This document shows, piece by piece, positions 36,325 to 49,600 of a stretch of 64,000 nt of DNA; within the stretch, counting starts at the first letter, position 1, and every line of letters starts with the position of its first letter. The translations under genes were made by a program, and so were the position numbers. The stretch lies in contig WACJ01000124.1 of the NCBI GenBank assembly GCA_008973525.1, positions 868,001 through 932,000 of the forward strand, read 5' to 3'. Under the pieces are notes generated by a model. It was not told the DNA's origin, made no database searches, and saw only the letters and a list, made by a program, of their open reading frames with translations. This DNA comes from Stenopsyche tienmushanensis. Lineage: Eukaryota; Arthropoda; Insecta; Trichoptera; Stenopsychidae.

Positions 36325-36430
36325 ATTAGAGCAATAGAGCGATTTTATAGATAGATTAAGCGGTTGAACTTATCACTCAATCGTCTTGGGTTCAAATCTT
36401 ACAGGAGTTATGGCTGGCGATCACATTTTT
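36325..36430 (+). repeat. tRNA-derived SINE family 2, + copy
   Basis: tRNA-like head 'taagcggttgaacttatcac' followed by 'tcaatcgtcttgggttcaaa' (B-box-like GGGTTCAAATC) and then 'aggagttatggctggcgatc'. The same order occurs on the minus strand at 39181-39270. It differs from family 1 in head and body. Confidence 0.6.
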
Positions 36431-37602
36431 AAAAATATATATACGCCATGAAAAACTATGCCAAAAATTAATGGCAATGGTCGCATAAAAGAAATTGCTA
36501 AAGGCCATCTCAAAAATTTTGAAATACTAATTGAAGCATTAGTGAAATTTTAAATAATTTAACATTTATTATAAGATCATATTTCAAAAACCAACTAGAC
36601 ATATATTAATATTGATTAATTATCAGCTTCATTTAATGTACTTTAAGACTATTTAATGTACAGTCTTATAAGCAATATCTTTGAGTTTATATCCTCACTG
36701 TTCAATAGCAGATGTTGACCATCACATTTTCGACCAATTCAACAATATTTTCCTCTAATTATGAATTGTATCAACTAACATAACATCTACATTTTGATCA
36801 AATAAGTAAAATCAGATATTTAAAAAATGCTTACTTTTCTGCCATATACGATATATGTTTAAAGCTCACTTCTACACTACACAATTCTGTCTGGAGATAA
36901 AGAATTTTACTCGTGAGACTTTTCTGTCAAGTCTTCGTTGTATCAAATGTTATTTCCAAACTTCAGGATCTAAAAGCATGAGCGAAAAATTCCTTTCATG
37001 TTTGAATCATGATCTAAGCAATTCATCAATTTCTAATAGCTTTATTATGTTAATGCAATCCCGGTATATGTCAAATACGTATTACATGATCGAAGGCTTT
37101 TTCGTGTTATATGAAGCAGATGTAAATAGAATTTAAGTACAGTGAGAGTTTTGAATTAATGAAATGAAAATCTGAATGCAGAAGATCGTTTATTAAATTC
37201 TTACAAATTTCTGAATGTTGATTACAGCGTGTTTATATTTAATTTTTATATTATTTTTAATGTAACATACTAAGATCAGTTGTAATTACGTTCAAGCATC
37301 ATATTGCTTAAATAAATCATTATTTTTATACGTAAATCCATTTAAAAAATATGATCAAGCAACTTTTGAGCCATGTTATATCAACGCCCAAACTAAATAT
37401 AGCTATAGATATTAAAGTGAAAATTGCTTTGATATTGGATTTTATTTCAGTAACACGGAGTCATCCTTTGAAATTTGTTGGGCAGTGATCAGATTTAGAG
37501 AAAGTTTGGAAACTGGAACATCTTTTTGTGGACCATCCTTCTCCGGCATTTATTTAGTGATTTCCTGTCAATGAAAGAGCTGGTGTTGTATTATTTATCG
37601 AC
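36431..37602. other. spacer upstream of the spondin-domain gene
   Basis: Contains a 93-codon + frame at 36855-37136 with four cysteines and no recognisable domain or signal peptide, which I leave as a weak candidate only. The last 150 bases before 37603 presumably hold the 5' UTR and promoter of the gene that follows; no TATA box was obvious. An upstream ORF is listed separately. Confidence 0.4.
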
Positions 37603-37633
37603 ATGTTGCACAAGGACAATCATATCCATATAA
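37571..37633 (+). promoter_or_regulatory. upstream ORF overlapping the spondin-gene start
   Basis: An ATG at 37571 opens a 20-codon frame ([20 protein letters not shown], stop at 37631-37633) that overlaps the main start at 37603 in another frame. If the mRNA begins upstream of it, this would be expected to reduce initiation at 37603. Whether it is transcribed depends on the unknown transcription start. Confidence 0.4.
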
Positions 37634-40600
37634 TTATCGCGATATTTTTCATTGCGTCGATTGACTGCTTTGCTGTTGATTTCAACGAAAGTTGGATAGA
37701 CAGTTGTGATCCAAATGTGTTGGTATCGTACAGGATGACTTTGGAGACCAATTGGACGGAGCAACTTTTTCCGAAAAGTTATCCAAAATGGAGACCGCCT
37801 GCACAATGGTCAATGGTTTTTGGTAAATATGTTATTAATAATTTTTGATTTAAATGAATTTATGATACTCTTATATGATATTTATATATATATATATATA
37901 TATCTGACCGCATTGCTTTACTAGCTAATTGCATTAACACCTCAGGCGCGGTTTCAGTAACTCTCAATTAGAGTTCAGGACATTGAGCTTAATACCATCC
38001 AACTTCATATAGATCTATTAAGATCTTAATTAAAATGTATAATCCCAAATATTTTCAGTACTTATTGATGTAAATCCTTAAGAAGATGTCTCATATGGAT
38101 CAAATCTGAGCTCAAAAGAATATTTTTCGAATGATTTTCACAAGTAAAGAATAAATAAAAAAAAACAGTTCTATACACGTGTCACATTTCGGATTTAAGG
38201 ACAAATCCCTTTGTAGCATGTAAAACAAATGGTATACTCTAAAGGGCATGTCGGCGGAAATGAACGCCGTAAACCTTTCTTCTTATTTTCGAAATTGGAC
38301 AGCTTATCTGTTTTCATAGCTAGAACATTTTTTGTGAATTCTGAAAATATGATACTTTTAGTCGTTTGATGTTTCACGTATCTTATCATATTCGTGCAAT
38401 ATCAAATTTTCCAAATTCCCAAAATCCTTGATTCATTTTATAGAGCGTTGACCCTAAAAGGGGTAAGACTTCCACGATACATAAATTGTTGCACTACCTA
38501 CACGTAATATTTGGCAAACTTAGTATCATATAGGATCCGGTGATTATGCATAATGGAATTTAATCATAATATCAAATTTCAACATTTCGGGTAATAACCT
38601 CATGGAGAATTTCGGATAATTGACAAGGATATGCTTTTAAAAATAGAGTCTGTATACGCAATTTCATGAGCTTGCGCGCACTTTCACTTAGTGATTAATT
38701 TCTTATTTTATGCTTTTTGATATGTTAAGCCTTACGTTATAATATATGTTATTATTTTTGGTTTGTATAAATAAAATACCTTTTGGGGCTAAAACTGAGA
38801 AATAATAAGATCGTTTAATAGTCATTAACAACTATTCTTCTCAAAGGCATATTTCTCATCTAAATATAATTTTCAGCCATATTGTTTTACCAAGATATTG
38901 ATAGAGAAGGACAAATATTGAAAATCATTGGAAAAATATCACCGTACCATAAAAAATTAGGGAATTCAATGTTTTCATAATTCCATCGATTATCTAGGTT
39001 CTGATTTTCCCAAATGTCCTAATCTGAAGAAATAAAACAATTAATGGTTAATAAAATTAGAGAAAATCATCTATGAATCAGACATCATAAATATAGAAAA
39101 TATGGCTTATAAAAATAGATTTTAAACAGTCGCAACCAATATTTTAACATTGTTATTCATAGCGAATATTTTTTTAAAATGTGGTCGCCAGTCATGCCTC
39201 TCGTAACTTTGAACCCATGACGATTGAGTTACTAGTCCGACCGCTATATTGTGGGACTACATATAGGTCATGCATTGATACACAATATTTATTTACATTA
39301 CATTTTATTTACAAATTAAAATTTAAAAAATATATTTTTAATATTTTCGAACTTAAAACAGAATATATCTTCTAAAAAAATCCAATTATTAACGGAGATA
39401 TAGCTATTTTAGTAATCGTAAATAAATACTGTAGAGTCAATTGTAAATAAATACTGTTGATAGCATACAAGACCACGTCATTTATTTACATATACAATTC
39501 ATAAAAAATCGATTCATTTACTTCTGCTTTAGAAGGAAATGATAATTGGACAAAGACTCAGTTCAACAAGCAGCGGCGAACAGGAAGCAATTAAATAAAT
39601 AAATACTGTCGATAGCACAAAATATTCGGTCATTCCTTTGCGTAAACAAATAACAGCACTTAAAACTCGAAATTATCATCAGTCGATAAATTTGGGCTAA
39701 CGATCTATACAATCGTGCGATGTATGCGGGGAAGCTCTCAGTCTCTGTCTCCCGAGCTGCGCTACGTTCTCTCTCTGTCTCTGTCTGTCTCCGAGCTCAA
39801 TGTACAAGAGTGCGCTTTCTGAAAAGTGGAGGGGGAAGCCCAGGCCTTGGGATAGTACTCATTTAGGGGCTAAATAACGAACCAAACATCAACGTACAAT
39901 TCACTAACGATCACAAAATTATATTTATATTCATTTCATTTATATTAAATATTTCTTAGTACCATCATTAGACATTTAATTTTGCAACATTATTTATTAC
40001 TGTAAATAAAGCTGTCGATAAAGTGTTAAACAGATAATCTATTGAGGATAAGTCCCTAATTAGGCTGATCAATAAAAGCACTCACTCCAGAAACAGTTTA
40101 ATTAATAGCATGATGAACTATTACTCAATTTAAGAATAAAATATCAATCGAAAAATATAATATCAATATGTGAACATTCTAAAATTACTTTACTTGGAAA
40201 TCTGCACATTTGCACATAACACAGCATAACTTTGATAATCAAACATTCCAGTGCCATCCAAATGCAACAGCGTGTTGAATTTTTAAACATCAATGTACAA
40301 AATAAATTATAGCATAAAAACAAAATGTTAATGACTTAGTCCTGACATGATCCCTATTAATGAGTCGATGAATTGATCTCCATTTTAATTTTAAAATTAA
40401 TTAATCATTCTATAAATGTATTAGTTCACGGAAGCGTTAATCCCAGCGTTCCTACAGAAACGCAAACAACAACGGCGCAGTATCGCTTTTATCGATGTAA
40501 TTAACGTTCAATCGAATAATTCTATAGTATACAAGCATTACGGATTGTTGTGAGGTTATTTGATATTTGCCAAAGTGCAAATTTATTAGCGATTTGCCTA

Positions 40601-43600
40601 TATATTTATTTATAACATGGCATGTTATTAATCGTTGATGAATTCTGCCATGCCAGCGTGGACAAAATTTTATCGAACACTGGTTGTAGCTTAGTTGTTG
40701 TGGTCCAGGTTGGCTTGTTTGTTCGTCGAGGGCGACATGCTCCCGGTTTGATTCCATTAGGAGGCTACGTGAGGTCAGCCGCGGGACATGTAGCCATTAA
40801 TTGCACAAGTTTAATTTACATTTCACCAGAATCAAATTGGTCGACGGTCATCCAGGGGTAGGTCATTTCGCCACCGGCATAAATGTCATTTACACTTTCG
40901 AGCCTCGTTAGGGTCAACACACGTTTTTCTTCATACTGTTCCAATTTTAGCCATGACTTTCAGCGTGTTCCTGAACTGATAGGATGTGCTTCAATGGACT
41001 TTAAAACTTAGCCGTATGATCAAACTAAATGTGAACTTGTGATCAAACTATTTTTGTAATTAGTGAAATTAAAAAAATGACTAATTTAATTGCAATGATA
41101 TTCAAAAGATAACAAATCTCAACAATGGGACTAGTTTGATTTCAAAAAAAAATCTATGTTTACTATTTCTTCTCATTTTGTTACAATAGTTAATAGCAAT
41201 ATTGGTAGTGTATAATATCCTGGATTCTTATTTGAAGGTATGGATTCAAATATAATTGTGGAAATAAATATCTCATTGTAGAAACATTTTTCACTTGTGA
41301 AAAATGTTTCTACAATTTAGATCTGAGCTCGAATCTTATAATAAAATCTCAGCAATTAACCCACTAATCCAACACTTAAATAATGTGTATGTAATTTTAA
41401 ATGTTCTAAAAATTTAATGTAAACTTTAATATTACATATTTAAATATGAGTACAAAACCTAAACATAATAGCTAAAACTAAGAACTATCAGAACTGTCAA
41501 TTATAACATAAGTATTAAATCATGCTTATAAATCTTAGAATAATATGGACGTTTTTATTATTGCGTATTTATTTCTATAATACAAAATTTCTATTTCATA
41601 TTTCAATCTACAAATTTGGCAATTTCATGTAATCTTTCCAAAATGTCCGCATAAATTTCCACGGTCATGTTTTGCTAAGTTTTAATTCGTGAAGATTTTT
41701 GGCTTGGATCGCTGAGCGAAATTATCCATTCGGGTGATTAAATTCGCGGTCTCGTATTGCGTACGTACAAAATCGAATTTACAAAGTGAAATAAAGGAGA
41801 TATATTACCGTTTCCAATATATCCTTAACATATAAATTATTTTCATGGGCGGGACAAAACCATTTAGCAACTTGTAACGTGGGTTATTCCGTACCCGGAC
41901 ACTGGATACGGAAGATCGTAGCTATTTCCGTAAGTAGGTTAATGCCTTTCCCGCTACCGACTCATGCAGCCAAGGGGAACAATCCTGAACACTTTCCCTG
42001 ATATCTTTCCGCATTTGCTTATTTTTGCATATATCTCCTCCCTGCACTCATCCCGGGGTTTTATTTAGAGAATGGAAAATTAAACACCACTTGGATATAA
42101 TGAAAGCGTTGCAACCCGCCTCTGTATACTTTAAAGCGGTGATCTTCAGATAGAATACCCAAAATACTATTCACATAAGTACCATAATGACGACGGGAAT
42201 TTAAAATACAAACTGAAGTATTTTTTTTAGGAAATGGTTCAGATTTATTTTGTTTTTGAAGAAATTTATGCAAATATTGTATTGTTTATTCATTTTTTAA
42301 AACATTCGTATTCTTCAGATGACATTATTTGACTCATTGCAGTGTAGGGAAAAACATGACAATGTATAACCGCTATCAATCGTCTAAAGCTTCTTCCATT
42401 GGAGATGCCGGTGCGTAGGAAAGACGGGAGATGCTTTGGATGTGGGAAGATGCATTCTTCTTACCGGCGTCACTTGCAATCTCGCAGCTGAGATCTCTCT
42501 CTCAGTCCAAAAAAATAAATATCTAAATCAACAGATGGGCAACTTTATATTATAACTTGACCATTGTCTTCTTTCTTCTCCGACCTTCCACGATCCGATA
42601 TGCAGCGGACCAACATAAAATATTTCATCAGAGAGCATATTCTTGTTTTTATTAAATTTTTGCAAATTCAGTCGTGGATTATAAAAGAAGGAGAGATTGT
42701 TTATATGCGCAGACAAATACTTGATGGAAGCATTGGATGATGACGAAATAATCTTCACATCTTCGTTCCAAATAAACATATATTTTACAAATGCTCTTTC
42801 AATTTTAATTAGATATTGAAACGATTGTCTTGATAGTATAATTTGGACGTCACGTGAAAACATTTTTTGCATACTTATTCTGAGACTAAACCTAAATCAT
42901 CAGACTAGTAATAATTTTTAAGTTTTAAAATGTTTCTCAAGTATTGATAAAAAGAATAAATTGCTAGACTTTTATTATAAAATATCGATTAAGCGAGGGG
43001 GGGGGGGAAGTCACGTATGTTGGATCACGAGCGATGACATTCTTCACCATGGAAGTCCTAAATTCTGAAAAAATAATTTGCAGCAAAGAAATTAAACATA
43101 TTTTTATTTTATATAATATTGCGTATAGCTTAGACTACAATAAAGAAGAAATATTATAAAATAAAAAAACAGTGAGCAATTGAAAAAAAGTTTGTGTTTT
43201 TACAAGCATTTTTTGTAGTTTTTTGTTCATTAAATAAACCCTTTTGAATATTTTTGAATAATTGTAGTCTGTACGATGGAGACGTTTATTATACACGTGT
43301 ATGCCAAATTTCATAAAGAATGCTTATCTAGAGCGTGTGGGAGCACTTCCATGAGCTTGAAAAAATATTTTAAAGCGCGTTTAAAGTTTCTCCTCTTCTC
43401 AGCTTCGCGAATCACAGCTTCTCCTCAGTCGGCTTAAAATTTTGCGAATTTAATTCATATCGACTTGAAATTTAATGAAAGTATTCTTAAACATTGGTTC
43501 TTTCCAATACACCAAGATTTTTTTTTTAAACCAACAAGATAGAAACGTCCCTTAAATTAGCAATCGTGTGTGGACGGAACTAGAAATCTGCATAAAAAAA

Positions 43601-46600
43601 TTAATCCTGGAATAGTTCTCCATAGAGATGGTCTATGTTCGATAAAAGATTTAGCACCTTAAATAAAAAATGATAATATTTCACTGCTTTCAAATAAAAT
43701 GATATTTGTGGCTATCAGCAAAGATACGTTTGGCACGTGTAATATAATAGTTTAAGAATACAGTATAGAGAAGGATATCAGCAGAAGGATTAATTTTGAA
43801 TGAATATTCCTTCAATTAATAGAAAATATTTTTATTATTTATACTCTTGTTGTATTAAGTTTCAAAGACTGTAGAATGCAATACATGGGGATAGTTTTCG
43901 GGTAGAAATTGGCTCTTATAGCCACCGAACATCAGCAACTAGACCAATCTCGAAATGTAGAAGTTGTTTCATCTCCCTTAAAATAGTTCTGCATGACTTC
44001 TGTATAGATGTCCGTATAGATAATGTTATTTTGTTTAAAAATATGTTTGTAAATTTGGTATCATCGACTGTTATAATACAAAGATATATGTGTCAATCAT
44101 ATATGGCAAGGTTTATAATATTCCAACCATACAAAGATCTCCATCAACGCTATGGCTGCGAATTGTTGCGACGCCATTAATCATTCAGGGATGTAACAAA
44201 AAATTGTCAAATCCTTTGATTTCATAAAAAAAAATCCGATACGTATTGAAATAGTGTACCTGTATCGATTACAAATCACCTCAAGGTGTTCTCGTGCAGA
44301 TACAAGAAAGAGCGTGAGGGAGACAAGACAGGGGGAGTCCTGGACCGCATATTCAATTAAACATTCCTGTTTTCTGTAATCCCAGATTTGAATTCAAATC
44401 ACGCGTCAACCAGGGGGAAAAAACACAAAGGCTGTGAACCTCTTTTTGAAATTCCTCCTACACTTTGTTCGTCAGGCTTCGTTTGAATAACAAATGAGCG
44501 CTCCGGCGGACGTGTACATGTAACGAGCAAAATTATTTTATTGACGAAGTTTCCATTAATTTTTCCGTCACGCCCGGAAACGGAAGGGATGAAAAAATGA
44601 CGATGGACATGACACATTAAATTAAATTGCCCGCGTCTCATTTATCAACTCTTAGTTTTATATTTAGCGAGCTACGTACAGGCTTTCCACTCCGGGTAAA
44701 CAACACTGAAACGCGATCGATATATCAAAGGCGTTAACGTCGACCTGCTTACTTCATGGGAAAAAAATACACTCGAAAATATGAATTTTACAATAAGTTA
44801 AGATATAATCCATAAATCACAAACGATAATGGATCAATATATATATACGAAACTTCATCAAACGCGAAATGGCACGTATCGAGTATCATTATATTCATCG
44901 AAAGTGTATTAACTTGGAAAATCAATTAGGAGGGTGATTTTTTTTTAGGATAGTATTGGATTTCCTCTTCACCTGCTTCCAATTAATTTCAGCGAAATAA
45001 GCTTCATTACAGGTGTAATAGCAATTACGTAATGCAGCTTTCAGGAAACATGCCATCTGTGCAATCAATTTCCGCTTTGTAACACGTCTTTGCTTCATAC
45101 AAGATAATGATGCCATTTCTGTAATCAATTTAACATCAAGTCATATTTAACCTACATGAGAATTTATTTTTAAAAAATACCTGTGCGAATTCAATAACAT
45201 TAACCCTTTCAATGCGCGACACTTTTGTAGATGAGCGTGCACAATGTACAATATCCGAACACACCTATATCTATTAAATTTAAAATAGCTCTAATGTTTT
45301 TAAATTATGGTGATTTAAGGGTGAAATTTTGGCTATTTTTTCAAAATGAAAAAAAATATTTACACATTTTCGTTAGGACGTATATATACGTCCTGCCCAC
45401 CTGGCGTGAGTTCATATTATTCATTTTTTTAACGATGCTTAAATTTTTTTAAAAAATCATTGAAATATATATTTTTATTATTTATTTAAATACAAAAATA
45501 TTTAAAGAAGATAAAAAATACAAAACAATAAACAAAAGCACATAAATAAATTGGAAAAGTGGATCTTAAAAAAATAAAATATATCCATACATAAATTCAA
45601 AACTTCTACTTCTGTGTATATATATATTTTAAAATAGTTGTTGATATTTAGTGCCACCTCACAATCTGGACACCAGTATGTAGATTATTTTTCTTTTTTG
45701 TAATAAACTCGACATTTCCTGGCTTTAGTTCTCTTTCATTTGTTCTTCGAAGAGGTTATTCTTAGGTTGGATTTACTATGTTGTCTGAACTGAGCATCAA
45801 TACGTCTATTTTTTCCTTCCATTTTAAAACTATAAGTTTTCCTTGTGCTATTAGTCACCGTTTACTAAGTATACGTCCACTCCAACACAATAGCGAAGTA
45901 CAAACAATTTGCTATCTAACTTAAATTCATGTCAAAACATGTATCGACACCTCACATATTCGTTAAACAAAAAAAGTCCCGCCTGCTTAAGAACTCAACA
46001 TATACTTCAAGGACGTACATATACGTCCTAACCAATTTCGATACAGCTTACATTGGACGTATATATACGTCCTGCCCACTTAACAGGTTAATAATATATT
46101 TATCGTGAGTGGTGATATTTTCAAGACTACGAATATATAATATTTATAACAACTCAATTAAACTTTTCAAAATTACTGATGGATGATCAAGTTAAAAATT
46201 CAAATACTTCAATATTCATATCTTACTACATCACACTTTCAAAAGTTTCAAAATTAAATATTAATTTATTAAAGCAGTCTTTTTAAAACATCTTCAAGCT
46301 AATCGAATGGAACAAGCCATTGTCAGTCGCTGTATGCAAATTTATTTTTGATCATAATATTCAATGAGCTTTCATATTTATAACACCTCCATATTTGATC
46401 AAATTAAAAAAGTTTTTGCTATTGAACAGATAGTATTAATAAGGCTTTTTTCTAAAAATAAAAATATTTACGATGCGAAATCCGAAAAATCGTGGGAGTG
46501 AATAATGGCATGAAAAACAACGAGGCCCTCTATTAAAGCCCAGTGAAATAAAACGACACCCTCAATTTCATTTCACTTCAATTCAATATTTTGTCCATTT

Positions 46601-49600
46601 TTTTTCATAATAAGTGCTTTTGCACGCTGTTCTATAAAACCACTCAGAAGTTTTTGATGTCTTTTAGAAATAAAATGAAAAACTTTTCAGACGCAGTAAA
46701 TAAAACCGTTTTAACTAATTTAAATACATTTTTCGACCGGATGATCTTCATAACAGCCTTAAAAGAAATATAGCAACAATTTATCATATACCATGGGAAA
46801 AAAATACACACTTTTAACCCTTAAGGCGACGTATTTTTGCTTGAGACTCTGCCTATATAGATATTGATATAATCCGCGAATGTGTAAAGGCTTAAAAATA
46901 CTCTTGGTAAAAAAATTCTCTTCCGCCAAAATCATTTATTTCCTTACACATTCCAAACACGTCCTCCTTTCTTAAATTATTCACCCCGCAACGTAAATAC
47001 ATTTTTTACGAAAAATGATTTCGTATTTTTTTTACAATTATTCTTTACTTTATGCGAGTCGCAAAAGGGCCTAATTCATTGCATCCTGTCAGCCCTAATA
47101 TACTCATCACTCAAAATACACTCATACTCTTAAATTGAATTTGAATAATACCTGATGCAAAATGTATAATATAGGGGTAGTCAACTGATTGTCGTCGTGT
47201 ACCCGCATTTTAATATAATAACGATTTGACTTCATTGTATCTGTCAAACCACTGATAACCGCTCGCATATTGTGAATAAACATTAGATCAATACACTGTC
47301 AAATTATAGCCACAATTTCGAATTTAAACGTAATTGTGTGGTTGCCTTTTATTTTAATTAAAATATGAATGATTAATAGCTTCCCCGATAAAAAGGTATA
47401 ATTTTAAAATAAGGATCATTTCGCCACTCATACAATCATATCCTCTCTTATCCAAAAAAAAATGTATAACCTTATCTTAAATATGTGATGGGCAATAAAA
47501 AATCTCCCCAGAATGCTCCAGAAAAATATAATTTGGAAATTGCCTACTCCCAATAATGATTATGACATCTTAAAAGGAGTTCTTTCTATTTCATTATTAA
47601 AAGGCATAATTTTTTGGCCATATTTGATTAAATAAAAGCGGCAATCAGCACATGGTTGTAGAACTGCATTGAGTTGTAATAGTGTTTCTCACTAATTAAT
47701 TATCTAAGACATACTTACAAAATTTAATATAAATTAATTGAATCCATCCATTATGAAAACTTTTCAGTAAATGTGATTTTTTCCCACTGATAACGCAAAA
47801 AAATGTTTTTTCGCAGTAACAACACTTTGCCGTTACTGTTCAAAGCTTTCACAACTTTTCGCGTAAACAGTTTCCTTGAAACTTATACGGGCAATAAAAA
47901 AGAACTACTTACGCGGAAAAGAGAAAAAGGTGAAGTTCATCCGTAAATTTCATCGAATTGTGTACATATATATTGTATAAAATCCGGAGCCATTTTCCGT
48001 CCATCGATATCCCCATCAGGCTACGCGGCCAAATTATTTCTTTCCAAAATAATATTTGAATTTCAAATGTTCGGGACATAAAGGGAGTAAAGTTTAATAC
48101 TAATTGGAAGTCTTCAGAAGAGGCCACTTTTCTCGACCCTTCTATTATTCCTTTTCTTTTTCCTAGATGTATACGTATAATTCTTTCAGCCGAGAGGATA
48201 TCTTGCTAATTTGAAAGGCTGATACAAAGGATCTTCTCGTTTTTTAACAATGTCTGTGAGAAAAAATTACACCATCGTTACTTTGTTTAACATTGAAGAC
48301 AAAACCATTTCATATTATACTTGGCGCTGTAACAAATGTATATTCAACCATTGATTAAAAGTGCTTTAACGATTTACACTAACTCGACTTAACAGAGCTA
48401 AGCTATTAATATCATATTAGAAGCACCATGAATCCATTCATTATTTTAATAAATATCCTCATCCTCATCATCATATTCCTCATATCGATGTGAATTCTTA
48501 AATTATCTTTTAATAAAATATTGTAGAATATATAATTACATTAATTACTTATTGCATGTGTTTCAAAGACCTGAATTTCGTTAGAGATAATTTTTACAGG
48601 GTGTACTTAATCGCGATGAAGAACTACCCCCTTCTGGTTAGTTAAACTTAGACATTTTTATATCAGCTTCTATTTTAATGTATTTAATCGTTGATAATAA
48701 ATCTTTACAGTAATCTTTCACCTGGTTATAATACCTCAAAATAAATTGTATCGCAAACATTCCACCTGATGCAGAGGAGCACTTTTCAAAGCATTAATCC
48801 TGGCTGAAATGTTAGAACCAGTGTTTTATTTGTGAAAAACCATTATTTTTTCGTATCTTACATTATCATAAACTATCTATTTCTCATCTTGATTACGTTT
48901 GTTGCAAAAACAGTTTTTTTTTTTTATTTAATACAAAAATTCTTATCACATACTGAATTATGTGATAAGAATTTTTGTGATTAAATCGGTGATTTCAAGG
49001 AGTCATTATCGAATTTCAAATCTCATCCTGATCCAGAAATATATTTTAAATCATCATTGCTTTAATTAAATTTCCTAAACAAGCACTGATATTTATTGAT
49101 GATTTTGATTGCTTATCCCGCCATATGATCAGACCCAACAAAGCTCAAATAATGCCCAAAAACTTCATTGAGCAGCTCAATAATTTGTGTTTCAGGACAA
49201 AGTCACGATCAAGACTACAAAATCTTCAGCACGGGTGAATTTTCTTCTGCAGAATTAAACAGCTTTGTAGAAGCGAACAAAATCACCGATTTGAAAGATC
49301 TTGGACGCAATATTTCTGTATTTGATCAATTCATTGCTCCTGGTATCAAACAAGGCTCAGGACAAACACAGCAAGATTTTTTTTTAACTGGGAACTATTC
49401 TAAGGTAAAAAAATATCATCATCCTCTATCATTTTGGTATACAATTAGTAGTTTTGTTTGGTAAATGCTCTTAATTATTTAGAATCAGTTTCTACACCTT
49501 CTACTTGTTGAACCAAATTACTTATTTAAGGCAGCAGTTCTTAAACTTCCACCTCTTGAGCAATTTTTTTTTCGCGGATACTCGAGCAAAAAATGATATC

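Noticed and set aside
36361..36410. tRNA gene candidate
   Set aside because: B-box-like sequence is present, but the stems do not pair and the same arrangement recurs at 39181, so it is a SINE head.
36855..37136. 93-codon plus frame with four cysteines upstream of the spondin-domain gene
   Set aside because: No signal peptide, splice sites or known pattern; AT-rich composition makes a chance frame likely. Kept only as a remark.
47172..47200. hAT end 'aggggtagtcaactg'
   Set aside because: No partner end or 8-bp duplication was found; too short to call.
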